Positions 54,036 to 64,000 of a stretch of 64,000 nt of DNA are shown here, piece by piece. The translations under genes were made by a program, and so were the position numbers. Origin of the DNA: Diphasiastrum complanatum (lineage: Eukaryota > Streptophyta > Lycopodiopsida > Lycopodiales > Lycopodiaceae). The notes beneath the pieces are model-generated. The model ran no database searches. It was not told the origin of the DNA and worked only from the letters and a program-made list of their open reading frames with translations. How positions within the stretch are numbered: the first letter of the stretch is position 1; every line of letters starts with the position of its first letter. The DNA lies in assembly GCA_029204225.1 (NCBI GenBank), contig CM055102.1, forward strand, positions 35,766,585 to 35,830,584, in the 5' to 3' direction.

Positions 54036-55197
54036 TCTTGGTTTCCGCCAGGCTACATTGGTGCACATTTCCTCCGGTCTTTAAGCATTGGTCCAGTTCG
54101 AGCGTGGTTGTACAATGAATCATATTTTTGATCCCGCTACTAGATGCCAGTTGTTTCACACACGGGTGGTTCCAACAGTGATGTATGCCTCCAAGATCTG
54201 GTTGCTAGGACTTTCTCTTCGAGACTGGGCAGGCATTTCCCGCATTCAGGCCACTATGTTGGGTCGCATGATACGTGCCAAGACTACCACCCCTCATGAT
54301 ATCCTATGTGCTGAGTTTGCTACTCCTCCGATCATCCTTGAGGGCTTTTTCCGCCTTATTATTTTTCTTCAGCGGATTCAGGAGATTCGTGCATCTCACC
54401 CGGATAGATACATAGTTGCTGTGATTACTTCTTCACGTGTCCTAGCTGATTCCCATGCCAAGCTCTCCTGGTACCAGCAGGCATCTGATATCTTACGACA
54501 TCTGGTCATCTCTATCATGGATCTTCCTCGTGGTACGCATTCATATATCCGAGGCTATTTATTTCGTCGATATATGTAGCAAACTTGGAGCACCCTCCCA
54601 CCTTCCCGCATTCGACTTTGCTATTACCGGACATATTTCCTCTCTCTAGATCCTTCTAGTTTGCCATTGTTGCCGCTCTATCTCTCACAACCCCTATCAC
54701 ACGGCTTGCGCTATCGTCTTGAGTAGTTGCGCATTTCCTCTCATCAGCTTGCTATTCTGGTCGTACATGGGATATCCCCCAGGAGTGTCGTCTATGTCGC
54801 TTGTGCTCATTGCAGGAGGTGGAAAATGAAGCCCATTTCCTCCTCAGATGTCCGTTGTATTATGAGATAGGGGGGAGATATTATTGTCCCTTTTGCGACG
54901 GCCCGCATACACTTCCCAGTTTTGTCTCCTATCCTGATGTTCGTTGCTTGAGACTTCTTGTTCGTGAGATGCTTACTCTCCATCAGTCTCATCTGCCTGT
55001 AACAGATCATTTGGAATTAGACTCCCATCAGCTGCTTCTCATTGGCTTCTTTCGAACTCGAGCACATGCTGATGACTCCGATGATGAGATTCCTATCCTT
55101 GTGCCACCGCGGAAAAAGCCCAAATGTAGTCGCCACTTGCCTCCATCAGGGCCCACTGTACACTCCACTCAGCGGACACTTCTCACTTATTTTGTCT
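54036..55197 (+). pseudogene. LINE RT C-terminal region
   Basis: VQFERGCTMNHIFDPATRCQ, TVMYASKIWLLGLSLRDWAG, IQATMLGRMIRAKT, then in other frames CRLCSLQEVENEAHFLLRCP, the Cys/His motif near the end of many plant LINE ORF2 proteins, and a basic tail (PPRKKPKCSRH). Stops at 54577 and later. It is the 3' half matching the 5' half at 46.1-48.56 kb, although not certainly the same copy. Confidence 0.75.
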
Positions 55198-55566
<369 letters not shown>

Positions 55567-55663
55567 TTCATGCCCTTTACAAATCCTACACTACGTGGGG
55601 TTCGTAGGTCAATTTGGCCAAAACGAATATCATAATCTTTCACACGAACAAACATCGCATGCG

Positions 55664-56303
55664 CGGTTAAACGTTCTTCTATGGTTCTTTGCCTCTTGAG
55701 GTTGTATCTTCATACACATATCTTGGAGGTCTTTTCACTGCACCACAACTACATTTTCAACAGGCTTCCATATCTCGTGTCAGGTTGGGTCATGTTGCAT
55801 TGGTTCAGATCAAGAGAGGCTGCTCGTTACCATCTATTTGATACGCTCGTCACTCCTGCTGCTATGTGTGGTTGAGAGACATGGCTTTCAGGGCTTTCCA
55901 TTGATGAATGGCCTGCTATTACATGTATCCAGGAACTTATGCTCACCAAAGTTGTTAGGACCAATTCTATGGTTACACGTTCTTCTATGTTTCTTCGCCT
56001 CTTGAGGTTGTCTCTTCATACACATATCTTGGAGTTCTCTTCACTGCGCCACAACTACATTTTCAATAGGCTTCCATATCTCGTGTCAGGCTGGGTCATG
56101 TTGCATTGGTTCAAATCGAGAGAGGCTACTCGTTACACCATATCTATGACCCCCGTTCTCGGTGCCATCTATTTGATACGCTCGTCACTCATGCTACTAT
56201 GTATGGTTCGGAGACATGGCTTCTAGGGCTTTCCAGTGATGACTGGCCTGCTATTACACGTATCCAGGCACTTATGCTCGCCAAAGTTGTTAGGACCAAT
56301 TCT
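55664..56303 (+). pseudogene. Tandem duplication of a LINE ORF2 piece
   Basis: Two units about 335 bp apart (55668-55967 and 55975-56303). Each encodes LEVVSSYTYLGGLF-like, QLHFQQASISRVRLGHVALV and WPAIT.IQ.LML.KVVRTNS, matching the LINE C-terminal region at 54090-54260. The second unit has about 40 extra bases. Both are frame-broken. Confidence 0.75.
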
Positions 56304-56400
56304 AGGTGACATGTGTCACACCAGGGTGTCAACCCTAGGGGGGCAGCCTAGCTGCTAGACGGTTCTACATTAGAAAGGTCTAAGGAAAAATCATGGAATT
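56288..56400 (+). repeat. 5' LTR fragment of Gypsy J
   Basis: TGTTAGGACCAATTCTAGGT to AGAAAGGTCTAAG aligns with the first ~110 bp of the LTR at 59716. Then the two diverge. The first 16 bases also occur in the LINE unit at 55953. Confidence 0.65.
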
Positions 56401-56532
56401 TGTTTCCTTTTTGACATTCTTTTTCATTTGACTATCTTTCCAAATAAATTTTGTGGAATTTGTTTCCTCTAAAATATATTTACGCAATTTTTGAGAATGA
56501 ATTCTTAATTTCAAGGTATTGATCCTTATCAG

Positions 56533-57180
56533 ATGAGAGAACTTCCTGTTTTTATTAATAAAAGATGGGAAAACCCATCAAAGTACAAAGGAATGCATGT
56601 AAAAAGTGTAAAGGCCATAAGGCGAATTGAGATACTGTACAAGTATAACAAAGCAACAATCTCGCAGAGTATCTACATAAAGCCTACTGCTTGGTGTAAG
56701 TCGCTAGTTAAGACAGTTGGAAGTTTAGGTAGTGCAGGAAGCTGTGAAGCAGCCATCCCACCGTGACCACAACCTGGTGCTACAAACCCACCTTCATCTG
56801 GTGTGGCTCCGGTCATGGATGCCGCAACTTTGCAGGCCATGCTGACTCAAATGCAGCAACATATGTAGTAGCAGCTGGACATGATGAAAGCCGAGCTGGA
56901 TTCAAAGAATAAGTCTTTGGAGCAAGGCATAATTGGGTTCGTCAATTCCCGCAACATGTTACCGCCGCATTTTGAAACTTACGAAGACTTTGGCTCCGGA
57001 CTTGGCTTCAAAGTTTCAAATAACTCAACTTCCAAGTGGTTATCATGTTGCTATTCGGCGTAATAAACCAGCCACACTGGTACTTTGGCAAAAGGGGGAG
57101 CAATCTCATATTTGGACAAAAGTTCATGATGTACCTGTCTTCATCCAGATTCCAGGGTTATTTGGAACGACATGATTTTC
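56533..57180 (+). pseudogene. Gypsy J gag region
   Basis: MRELPVFINKRWENPSKYK, QAMLTQMQQHM, MMKAELDSKNKSLEQGI and APDLASKFQITQLPSG in several frames. The methionine/glutamine-rich segments and position before the protease suggest gag; no zinc knuckle is seen. Low certainty on the exact domain. Confidence 0.45.
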
Positions 57181-57960
57181 ATCTGATGGAAAATGATAGA
57201 GTAGATATAATATTTGGACCACCTTGGCTTTATTCCAAGAGCGATTCCTTAAAAATTGATTTTGTAAATCATACTGTACCTTTTGCTATGCCCGATGGAT
57301 CTCATTATTCCATTAATGGGGTGAAAATATGGATCCATGGACTATTAATAAAGATTAAGTTCCTCTTTACTTATGTGTCTATAAAGATGAGCCTGTTATT
57401 ACTCCAATAGATGATTCGCCTATGGCTCAAATGTTGTTCTTGTATAATCAGAAAACTGATAAAGTAGTAGAAGGATCCCCTGAGTGGGAAGCCTTTAAAG
57501 CTGTACATGAGCAATATGCTGACATGTTTCCACAAGAACAACCTAAGGGATTACCTCCGGCTAGGGAGAGTAGATCGTGCAATTGAACTACTACCTGACT
57601 CTACTCCGGTAGCCCTAAATCCTTATCGATTTAATGCAAAAGAGGCAAGGATTTGTACGTCCTGGCAAGTCTCCTTGGGGATCCCCGGTACTTCTTGTTG
57701 GCAAGACGGGTGGTGGCATGAGACTTTGCATAGACTACAAGAAACTTAATAGGAAGACTATTAAGAATAAATATCCTTTGCCTAGGATGGATGACCTTAT
57801 TGAACAACTACCAAGGGGCGGTACATTTTACTAAAATAGATCTAAGGTCTGGATATCATCAAATCTGAATCCGTCCAAAAGATGTTCATAAAAGATGTTC
57901 ATTTTGAAATCAAATATTGCAAAGGTTGAAAGAATCAGGTAGCTGATGCCTTGAGTAGGT
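57181..57960 (+). pseudogene. Gypsy J protease and RT start
   Basis: VDIIFGPPWLYSKSD and FVNHTVPFAMPDGSHYSING fit the retropepsin-RT connection of Gypsy. Then ADMFPQE.PKGLPP, the RT start [40 protein letters not shown], and KIDLRSGYHQ. The RT then jumps (57890) to the end of RNase H (QVADALSRLPM-like at 57935), so the catalytic YLDD part is deleted. Confidence 0.75.
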
Positions 57961-58744
57961 TACCCATGGTGAATCAATTGTCATTTGTAGATATTTCTAC
58001 GGATTTCTACAAAAGTCTAGTAGGCTTGTATGACTCAAATCCTTGTTTGGAGGAATTTGGAGACAAACACTCAACGATAGAATGATAAAATGACGAATGG
58101 TAACGTAACATTTTTTCCCTTGCGTTTCACAACAAGCTCCGCACATAATGACAAAAAATCATTAAATTTTTTGTAAAGACATCCATATGTTCCAAAGCAA
58201 AGGGGATGAAATCTTCACCAAGAACACGATCATTATAATCACACTCATTCTCTTGAGCTGCGTGAGATGCAGCAACCTCTTGCGTGGTGGAAGAACGACA
58301 AAGAAGGTCCTGACGAGAGGAATCAGCAATAACAACATTTTTAAGAGTGCGAATTCCTGCACTTGATAGAACAAGGTCAACACGTCGACGAGATGATTGT
58401 GAAGAAGGCCCTGGTTAAATGTGTGTCAGCGATCGAACAACATGGAAACCACTATCATGAGCAATAGTAGAATGGAATCATGTGATACTATACGATCTCC
58501 ACCCTGAGGGGCACCGCATAAGATGAGTACCCGAGGAATCCAACACATGCCCACACAAACACTTAGAGAGGCTTATAAACACAAGATGCCAACTAGTTGC
58601 CCATTACTACTACTCGACTCTCTATTTTATTTATGTGGCGTTTGGGTTTACTGCAAGAGCCTGTTGCCGACTAATCTGAATATTCCATTGCCAATGGATT
58701 GCTTTTCCGAAAGAGCAAGGTCTGTGTGCCTCAAAACTTGAATG
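57961..58744. other. Insertion-like stretch inside Gypsy J
   Basis: After the RNase H end the first ~130 bp may be Gypsy linker. 58130-58420 reads well on the minus strand (see next entry). 58450-58744 has no coding I recognise. Confidence 0.4.
58130..58420 (-). pseudogene. Minus-strand fragment resembling a plant retroelement tail
   Basis: Minus strand: SSQSSRRRVDLVLSSAGIRT, LKNVVIADSSRQDLL, VLGEDFIPFALEHMDVF. This resembles a C-terminal module that I recall at the end of some plant RT-containing ORFs (RRVD.v...G..TLaDVVI.DPtr.dL...FiPlA.E). The recall is uncertain. It is open for about 90 residues. Confidence 0.35.
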
Positions 58745-59640
58745 TTCAAAAACAAATCCTAATTGAATAGCCTAATAGTCCTAGCGTCGGCCATTCAAAG
58801 AACTCTTGATTTGGTCAAGGATTTGTTTTATTGGCCTTAAATGAAAAAAAGACATTGAGTCCTACATTTTAGAATGCACATAATGTCGGATTAACAAAAC
58901 CGAAAGACTGAAACAAAATGGTCTCTTACATCCATTAGACATACCTAACCAGAAATGGGAAAGTATATCTATGGACTTCATTGTCGAATTACCTTGTTCT
59001 TCTAAAGGACACGATGTTGTATGGGTAGTTGCGGATCGATTAACCAAGTTGGCTCAATTTATTCCAACTAAATGCACTGTGAAAGCTCATGAACTAGCAC
59101 AACTTTTTGCTGAGAAGTTGTTCAGACTTTCTGGACTTCCTTTGGATATTGTTAGTGATCGTGATCCAAAGTTCACAGGGCATTTTTGGCGAGCAGTTTT
59201 TCGTAAACTAGAAACCACTTTGAGTATGAGTTCCTTAAGAAATCCGGAGTCGGATGGCCAAACTGAGAGAACTAACCAGAAAATGGGAAGATATGTTACA
59301 AGCCTAAGAACTCCTTTCGGCAAAGAGAATGGGAAAATTATCTCCCGGGTATTGTGGACCTTTTAAAATAATCCAAAAGATTAATAAGGTTGCTTACAAA
59401 CTTGAGTTGCCCTCAAATATTCGAATACATCATGTATTCCATATTGGGAAACTTAAGTCATGTCTAGGACAAGGTGAGTCCTTGATTCCACACGAGGGAC
59501 TAGATGAACTAGAGTCCTTAGCTGACTTTATTCCTTCGGAACCTAAATTAATTGTCGATGTAAGACAACGAAAACTTCGTGAGTCAAAAGTTACCAAATA
59601 TCTTATCTGACGGAGAGGTCGAACAACTGAGGATGATTCC
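58745..59640 (+). pseudogene. Gypsy J integrase and C-terminal module
   Basis: Zinc-binding remnant (ESYILECT.CRINKTERLKQ), integrase core SMDFIVELPCSSKGHDVVW, IVSDRDPKFTGHFW, and NPESDGQTERTNQ (D, D, E all present). After a deletion comes KLSPGYCGPFKIIQKINKVA and HHVFHIGKLKSCLG, the GPF/chromodomain-linked tail. It ends after RGRTTEDDS with stops. Typical of chromovirus-like Gypsy elements. Confidence 0.8.
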
Positions 59641-59698
59641 TAGGAATTAGAACCCTTATTAAGAAAATGTTCTCCTAATTTTTTCTTAGAAAAAATTA

Positions 59699-60750
59699 AA
59701 ATAAGGGGGAAGGAATGTTAGGACCAATCCCAAGGTGACACGTGTCACACCGGAGTGTCAAGCCTAGGGGAGGCGGCCTAGCTGCTAGATGTTTCTGACA
59801 TTAGAAAGGTCTAAGCAAAAATATTTACCTAGGGACCTAAGCTGTGAACTTGGCAAGTTAAGTTACTAGGGAGGGTTCCATGAATATTAATTATGAACTT
59901 AGGAGAGGGGGCCTACGGGAATAACTAATATGGACCCAAGTTAAAGTGAGTAGCATTGTGACAACTCACAGGAGAACTTAGTGAGTCACTGGACTCAAGC
60001 CTCAACACTTGGCAATAGCATGTGGGTGCACACACATGTAGGCTAACCAATCTCTCTCTCCTAGTATAAGAGAAGATGGGCGCCTATTAGGAAAACACTT
60101 CCTCTTGTGTAGAGAAGAGACATTGCCAGTGTTGAGAGATCCTACTTGCCACTGTCCTAATCATTTGGTATGGGACATATATGTTGTCATTTTAAGATTA
60201 GACAAAATTCCCCAAGTAGTTTATCTATGTTGTTTTAGTTCTTTTACATAAAGCTTTAATCTTGGTTTGTCAAGGTTGAAAGAAAAAAGCCAAAAACATT
60301 AGAAAATTATGAAAAGTCAAGGTTCAAGTTTGGAGACCCTTCTTGCATGATGATCGCAACTACAAATGAAATTCATTTTTAAGTTTGGGTCCCTAGTTTT
60401 TTTTCTCTCTCTCTAGGTTAATTTCGTGGGTCCAAATACTGGACATGCAAGAGAGGAGAACTTTTTAATTGGGTCCCAATACTTGACATGCATGAGAGAC
60501 TACTTTTAAGTTAGGTCCAAATTCACTTATGCATGAGAGAGAAGGGAGAAATCATGCAAAAGCCTTTTATCATGCTTGTACTTTGCTTTTCACCAAAAAG
60601 ACTATAAAAGGAGGGTCCTAGTCTTCAAGCGCTCCACTACTTCAAGCAACCACTTCAAGTTGCCAATTTACTTGTTGGAGTGGGAGAAGGCTAGGACACT
60701 CCACCTTTCCATCACATCATTTCTTGGGGAGCAAATCGTTGGTAAATTAG
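59699..60750 (+). repeat. Polypurine tract and 3' LTR of Gypsy J
   Basis: AAAATAAGGGGGAAGGA then TGTTAGGACCAATCCC at 59716. A TATA box (CTATAAAAGGAGG) lies at about 60602. The downstream end is uncertain because the 5' LTR is truncated. Confidence 0.65.
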
Positions 60751-61195
60751 GGTTCCTTCTTGCTTTCTCAATTATGCTTTTCATGTTATGTTCTTGTTCC
60801 TTTCCTCCTTAATTCATTCGTTCAAATCCTAGGGTTTTCTAATCCATTTTTGATGATCTCAAGTTTGCTAGGAAGCTCATACTCTCTAGATACTTTCTAG
60901 AACAATTATTTTGACATTTGCTAATCTTTTTTGGTACTTTTAATGTTTGTTTTGCTGTTGTTACAGATCTGTAATTAGGGTTTCCAGCCCATCTTTGATC
61001 ATCAAAGATCAAGATTCATCATTGTTTTTTGGTCTAGGAACATCTCTAACCGTAACGACTGCCTTTTAGCATCACAACGGCTTATTTTTTAAGCCTCATA
61101 CTTGCTGGAATTTCAGGTTTCTATAATGCCTAATTGTTCTTCTTTCATTGTCCTTTGATTGTTAAAGTATCCATCTTTTTAGTAAAGGTAAAGTT
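60751..61195. other. No gene recognised
   Basis: AT-rich leader-like sequence between the J LTR and element K. Confidence 0.4.
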
Positions 61196-62640
61196 ATGAA
61201 TTCGTATAAACACCAGTTAGAGCGGGAAGAGTACATAGTGCTTCTTCAAAAATATCAAAATGTCTTTGCTTGGTCAATGGAGGATTTAACTGGTATACTA
61301 GTTAAATGGGGAGAGCATAGAATAGACTTGATCCAGGGAGCTGTAGTGGTTAGGCAAAGACAATACAGGTTGAATCTAAAGTATTCATTATGAGTAAAAG
61401 ATGAATTAGATAAATGTATAAGAGCGGATATCATATATCATGTTCTAAGTAGTGAATGGGTATCACCTATTGTGATAGTTTCCAAGAAAAAGACTGGTAG
61501 AATAAGGGTATGTCAAGATTTTAGAAAGTTAAATGCTGCCACAACAAAAGACTATGATCCATTATCATATACAGACATGATCCTAGACCAAGTAGCTAGA
61601 AAGATATAGTTTTCTAGACGGTTTTTCTGGTTACAATCAAGTCTTCATCAAGGAAGAAGATAGATCAAAAACAACATTTACCACTAATTGGGGGATGTAC
61701 GCTTATACGTGTATGCCCTTCGGTCTCTGTAATGCACCTACAACATTTCAGCGCATGATAACCAACATCTTTCAAAAAAATTGAGAAAATTCTTAGAAAT
61801 CTTTATGGATGACTTCTATGTTTACTCATCCACTAGAGACCATTTAGATGCATTAGAAAAGACTTTAAGGCGATGTTAAGAGACATCTCTTAAATTGCAT
61901 CCATCCAAATGCTATTTTGGCATCAGGGAAGGCATTTTATTAGGCCACAAAATTTTGAAAGATGGCATTCAAGCCGATATCGAAAAAGTCAAAATGATTT
62001 CAGAATTAAATGAACCAACCAATCTACGCGAGCTTAGGGGGTTCTTAGGCCACGTAGGATACTATCATAGGATAATAAAAGAGTGTGCTATAGTAGTAAC
62101 TCCCTTAACAGGATTATTAAAAAAATTTGTTGAGTATCATGGTCACAAGATTACCAAGACACTTTTGAAAAATTAAAACAGTCTCTAGCTGAAGCAACTG
62201 GAGTTATACTTCCAGATTGGACTAAGAAATTTCACATATATGTAGACACTTCATCGTTTGCAATTGGTGTAGTGCTTAGCCAAAAGGATGATCAGAAGAT
62301 TGATTATCTAATTTATTATGCTGGTAGACAACTAGCAGCATCCAAAAAAAATTATTCTACTACATAGTGGGAGGCATTAGGCATGATCTACTCAGTGAAA
62401 AAATTTAGCAATTATCTATGAGGATACCCTTTTATTTTTCATGTAGACCATTATGCATTGAAGCATCTAGTAAATAAACCCGACCTTTAAGGAAGGATAG
62501 CTAGATGGATTCTATTATTAGATGAGTTTGATTATCAAGTAGAGCTAAGGAGGGAGAAGGACCACCAAAACACTGACTACATATCACGCCTTAAAACTAA
62601 AGATCAATGGAGCCAATATCAGATGAATTTCCAAATGAGC
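61196..62640 (+). pseudogene. Gypsy K RT and RNase H
   Basis: YQNVFAWSMEDLTGI (RT approach), VSPIVIVSKKKTGRIRVCQD, FRKLNAATTKDYDPL, then frames change; FMDDFYVYSS (RT catalytic, near 61805) and KCYFGIREGILLGHKI are recognisable. RNase H: FHIYVDTSSFAIGVVLSQKD, WEALGMIYSVKKF, FHVDHYALKHLV. Several stops and frameshifts. Confidence 0.8.
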
Positions 62641-62879
62641 ATGTTATGCGCATTCTTGTAGAATCATCCATTTATGAGGAATTATTAATTTCTTATATGA
62701 TCAAATTTATCCTGAGCAGTTTAATAAATAGCAAAAGACAATTTTTCTTGCCAAAGTAGGACCCTACACAATTGTAGATAAGGTACTATATAAGCTAGGA
62801 GCTGATGATAACCTTTGCCATTGTTTGGAACCCACTGAGACCACCGTAATAAGTACATTACATGAAAAAGATTCAGGGG

Positions 62880-63900
62880 GCCATTAGCGCTTAAAAATAC
62901 TGCCAGAAAAATTTTAAACACTAAGTGTTGATGGCCTACACTTTATAGAGATGTTAAACTTTTGATTAAAAAATGTGATCCATGTCAGAGGATGGGGAAA
63001 CCCATCTTCGTGACACATTGGCCACTTACGCCGATCATTCCCTTAGCATCGTTTGAAAAGTGGGAATAGATTTCGTAGGACCTATCCAGCCAATCACTCA
63101 TAAAACCCATCGTCGTTACATTCTCATTGCAACGGACTATGCTACCAAGATGGTAGAGGCCAAAGCTACAGTTAAAAACGATGCCAAAACTGTGGCAAAG
63201 TTTTTGTTTCAAAATATCATCACTCGTTATGGATGTCTCTTAGAACTTGTAAGTGACAGAGGAACCCACTTTCTTAATCAAACCATTGAAGCTATGTTAT
63301 CGTATTTGCCACCACACATTGTCAAACTACTCCGTATAATCCTATAGCAAATGGACTTACTGAACGAGCAAACGAATAAAATTTTGAATAAAGTGACAAA
63401 AACACATTCCTCCAATTGGGATTAGAAGTTACCATTTGTTTTATGGGCATATAGAACTGTCGGAAAAATCACAAGAAGGCAGACTCCATATTACCTTGTA
63501 TATGGAATGCACCCGATATTACCCATAGAATTTGAAGTTCCAACCTTCCGCATTGATAATGTGGAACGGATGGATGAAAATGATAGCCTTCAAGAGCGAA
63601 TGATTACTTTGACGCAATTGGAGGAGGACCGTCGGTTAGCATTCATAGAAATTGAACGGGTCCAAAATAAAAGAAAAGATAATTTTAATCAATCGATCAA
63701 AAATATCAAAATGAAACATGGAGACTGTGATTCTGTATGACAACAGACACATGTTGTTTCTAGAGAAATTACACACAAGATGGATGGGATCTTATAAGGT
63801 CGTTGAAGTCTTTAACGACGAATCGTTACAGTTAGCAGATCTTGAAGGACATTTACTTGATACTTAAGTAAATGGTTTAAGAGTGAAGCAATATTATGAC
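62880..63900 (+). pseudogene. Gypsy K integrase to C-terminus
   Basis: Zinc finger end CDPCQRMGKPIF, core GIDFVGPIQPITHKTHRRYI, LVSDRGTHFLNQ, a broken Glu region (ANGLTERANE in shifted frames), WAYRTVGKITRRQTPYYLVY. The GPY/F-type end is FLEKLHTRWMGSYKVVEVF, and the protein ends near VKQYYDLFLNK at about 63900. The 3' LTR would lie beyond the window. Same family type as the scrap at 8120-8335. Confidence 0.8.
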
Positions 63901-64000
63901 TTATTTCTAAACAAAAATAACAAGATAAGCTTCGCATTTTTTGTGAAGAATGCGAAATATGTGACAGTCATTGTTCCATACACGTGTGCAAAGTTCACCG

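Overview
The window looks like nuclear DNA of a land plant with a large, repeat-rich genome. The evidence is nested Copia, Gypsy and LINE elements with plant-type tRNA-Met primer sites, MITEs, long (CT)n tracts and GT-AG introns. The lineage cannot be fixed from sequence alone; a fern, lycophyte or other large-genome plant would fit. I see no convincing single-copy host gene, no tRNA or rRNA gene and no CRISPR array. Almost every coding trace belongs to a mobile element.

The most important content is two diverged copies of a multi-gene, DNA-transposon-like cassette that I cannot match to a described family. Copy 1 occupies about 8.4-16.4 kb and copy 2 about 26.05-38.4 kb; they lie in mirror orientation. 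In copy 2 the order is: terminal repeat, gene 2 (+), gene 1 (-), gene 3 (+), gene 4 (-). Copy 1 shows gene 3 (-), gene 1 (+), gene 2 (-), terminal repeat. Gene 1 joins a complete histone H3-like fold to a C48 (Ulp1/SENP-like) cysteine protease domain; in copy 1 it also keeps the canonical H3 N-terminal tail. Gene 2 is a two-part protein of 385 aa, fully intact in copy 2, with a probable ubiquitin-like C-terminus. Genes 3 and 4 are unrecognised; gene 4 is a candidate transposase fragment. Genes 1 and 3 share a divergent promoter with TATA boxes on both sides and several CACGTG boxes. The terminus CATTAG(A/G)GG followed by (G)ACCCTTT or GGGCCCTTT recurs at six places. It bounds a 382 bp MITE (4043-4424) and a 2.4 kb insertion (10063-12479) that carries a second H3 tail and a giant inverted repeat.

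Layout. 1-3.7 kb: remains of a Copia-derived element (A), an inverted fragment of the same family, an LTR-like block and a Gypsy RNase H scrap. 4-8.4 kb: the small MITE, Gypsy scraps, an LTR with primer site and mostly non-coding DNA. 8.4-16.4 kb: cassette copy 1. 16.5-20 kb: Copia D with a CT-rich LTR. 20.3-25.7 kb: Copia C on the minus strand, with a nearly intact gag-pol. 26.05-38.4 kb: cassette copy 2, into which a young gag-only LTR element (B, 26433-31987, matching LTRs and 5 bp target duplication) has inserted. 38.4-45 kb: a kinase-like fragment, LTR pieces, a hAT-type MITE and Gypsy scraps. 45-56.3 kb: LINE fragments with (CT)n 3' tails, interrupted by Copia G and a second Copia RT. 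56.3-64 kb: two decayed Gypsy elements (J and K).

How they relate: elements A and B share an unusual 3' half that replaces the normal Copia pol. They probably depend on autonomous Copia elements for reverse transcription and integration. The MITE and the 2.4 kb insertion probably depend on the cassette's enzymes, because they share its ends. Most copies are pseudogenes; the clear exceptions are the element B ORF and gene 2 of cassette copy 2.
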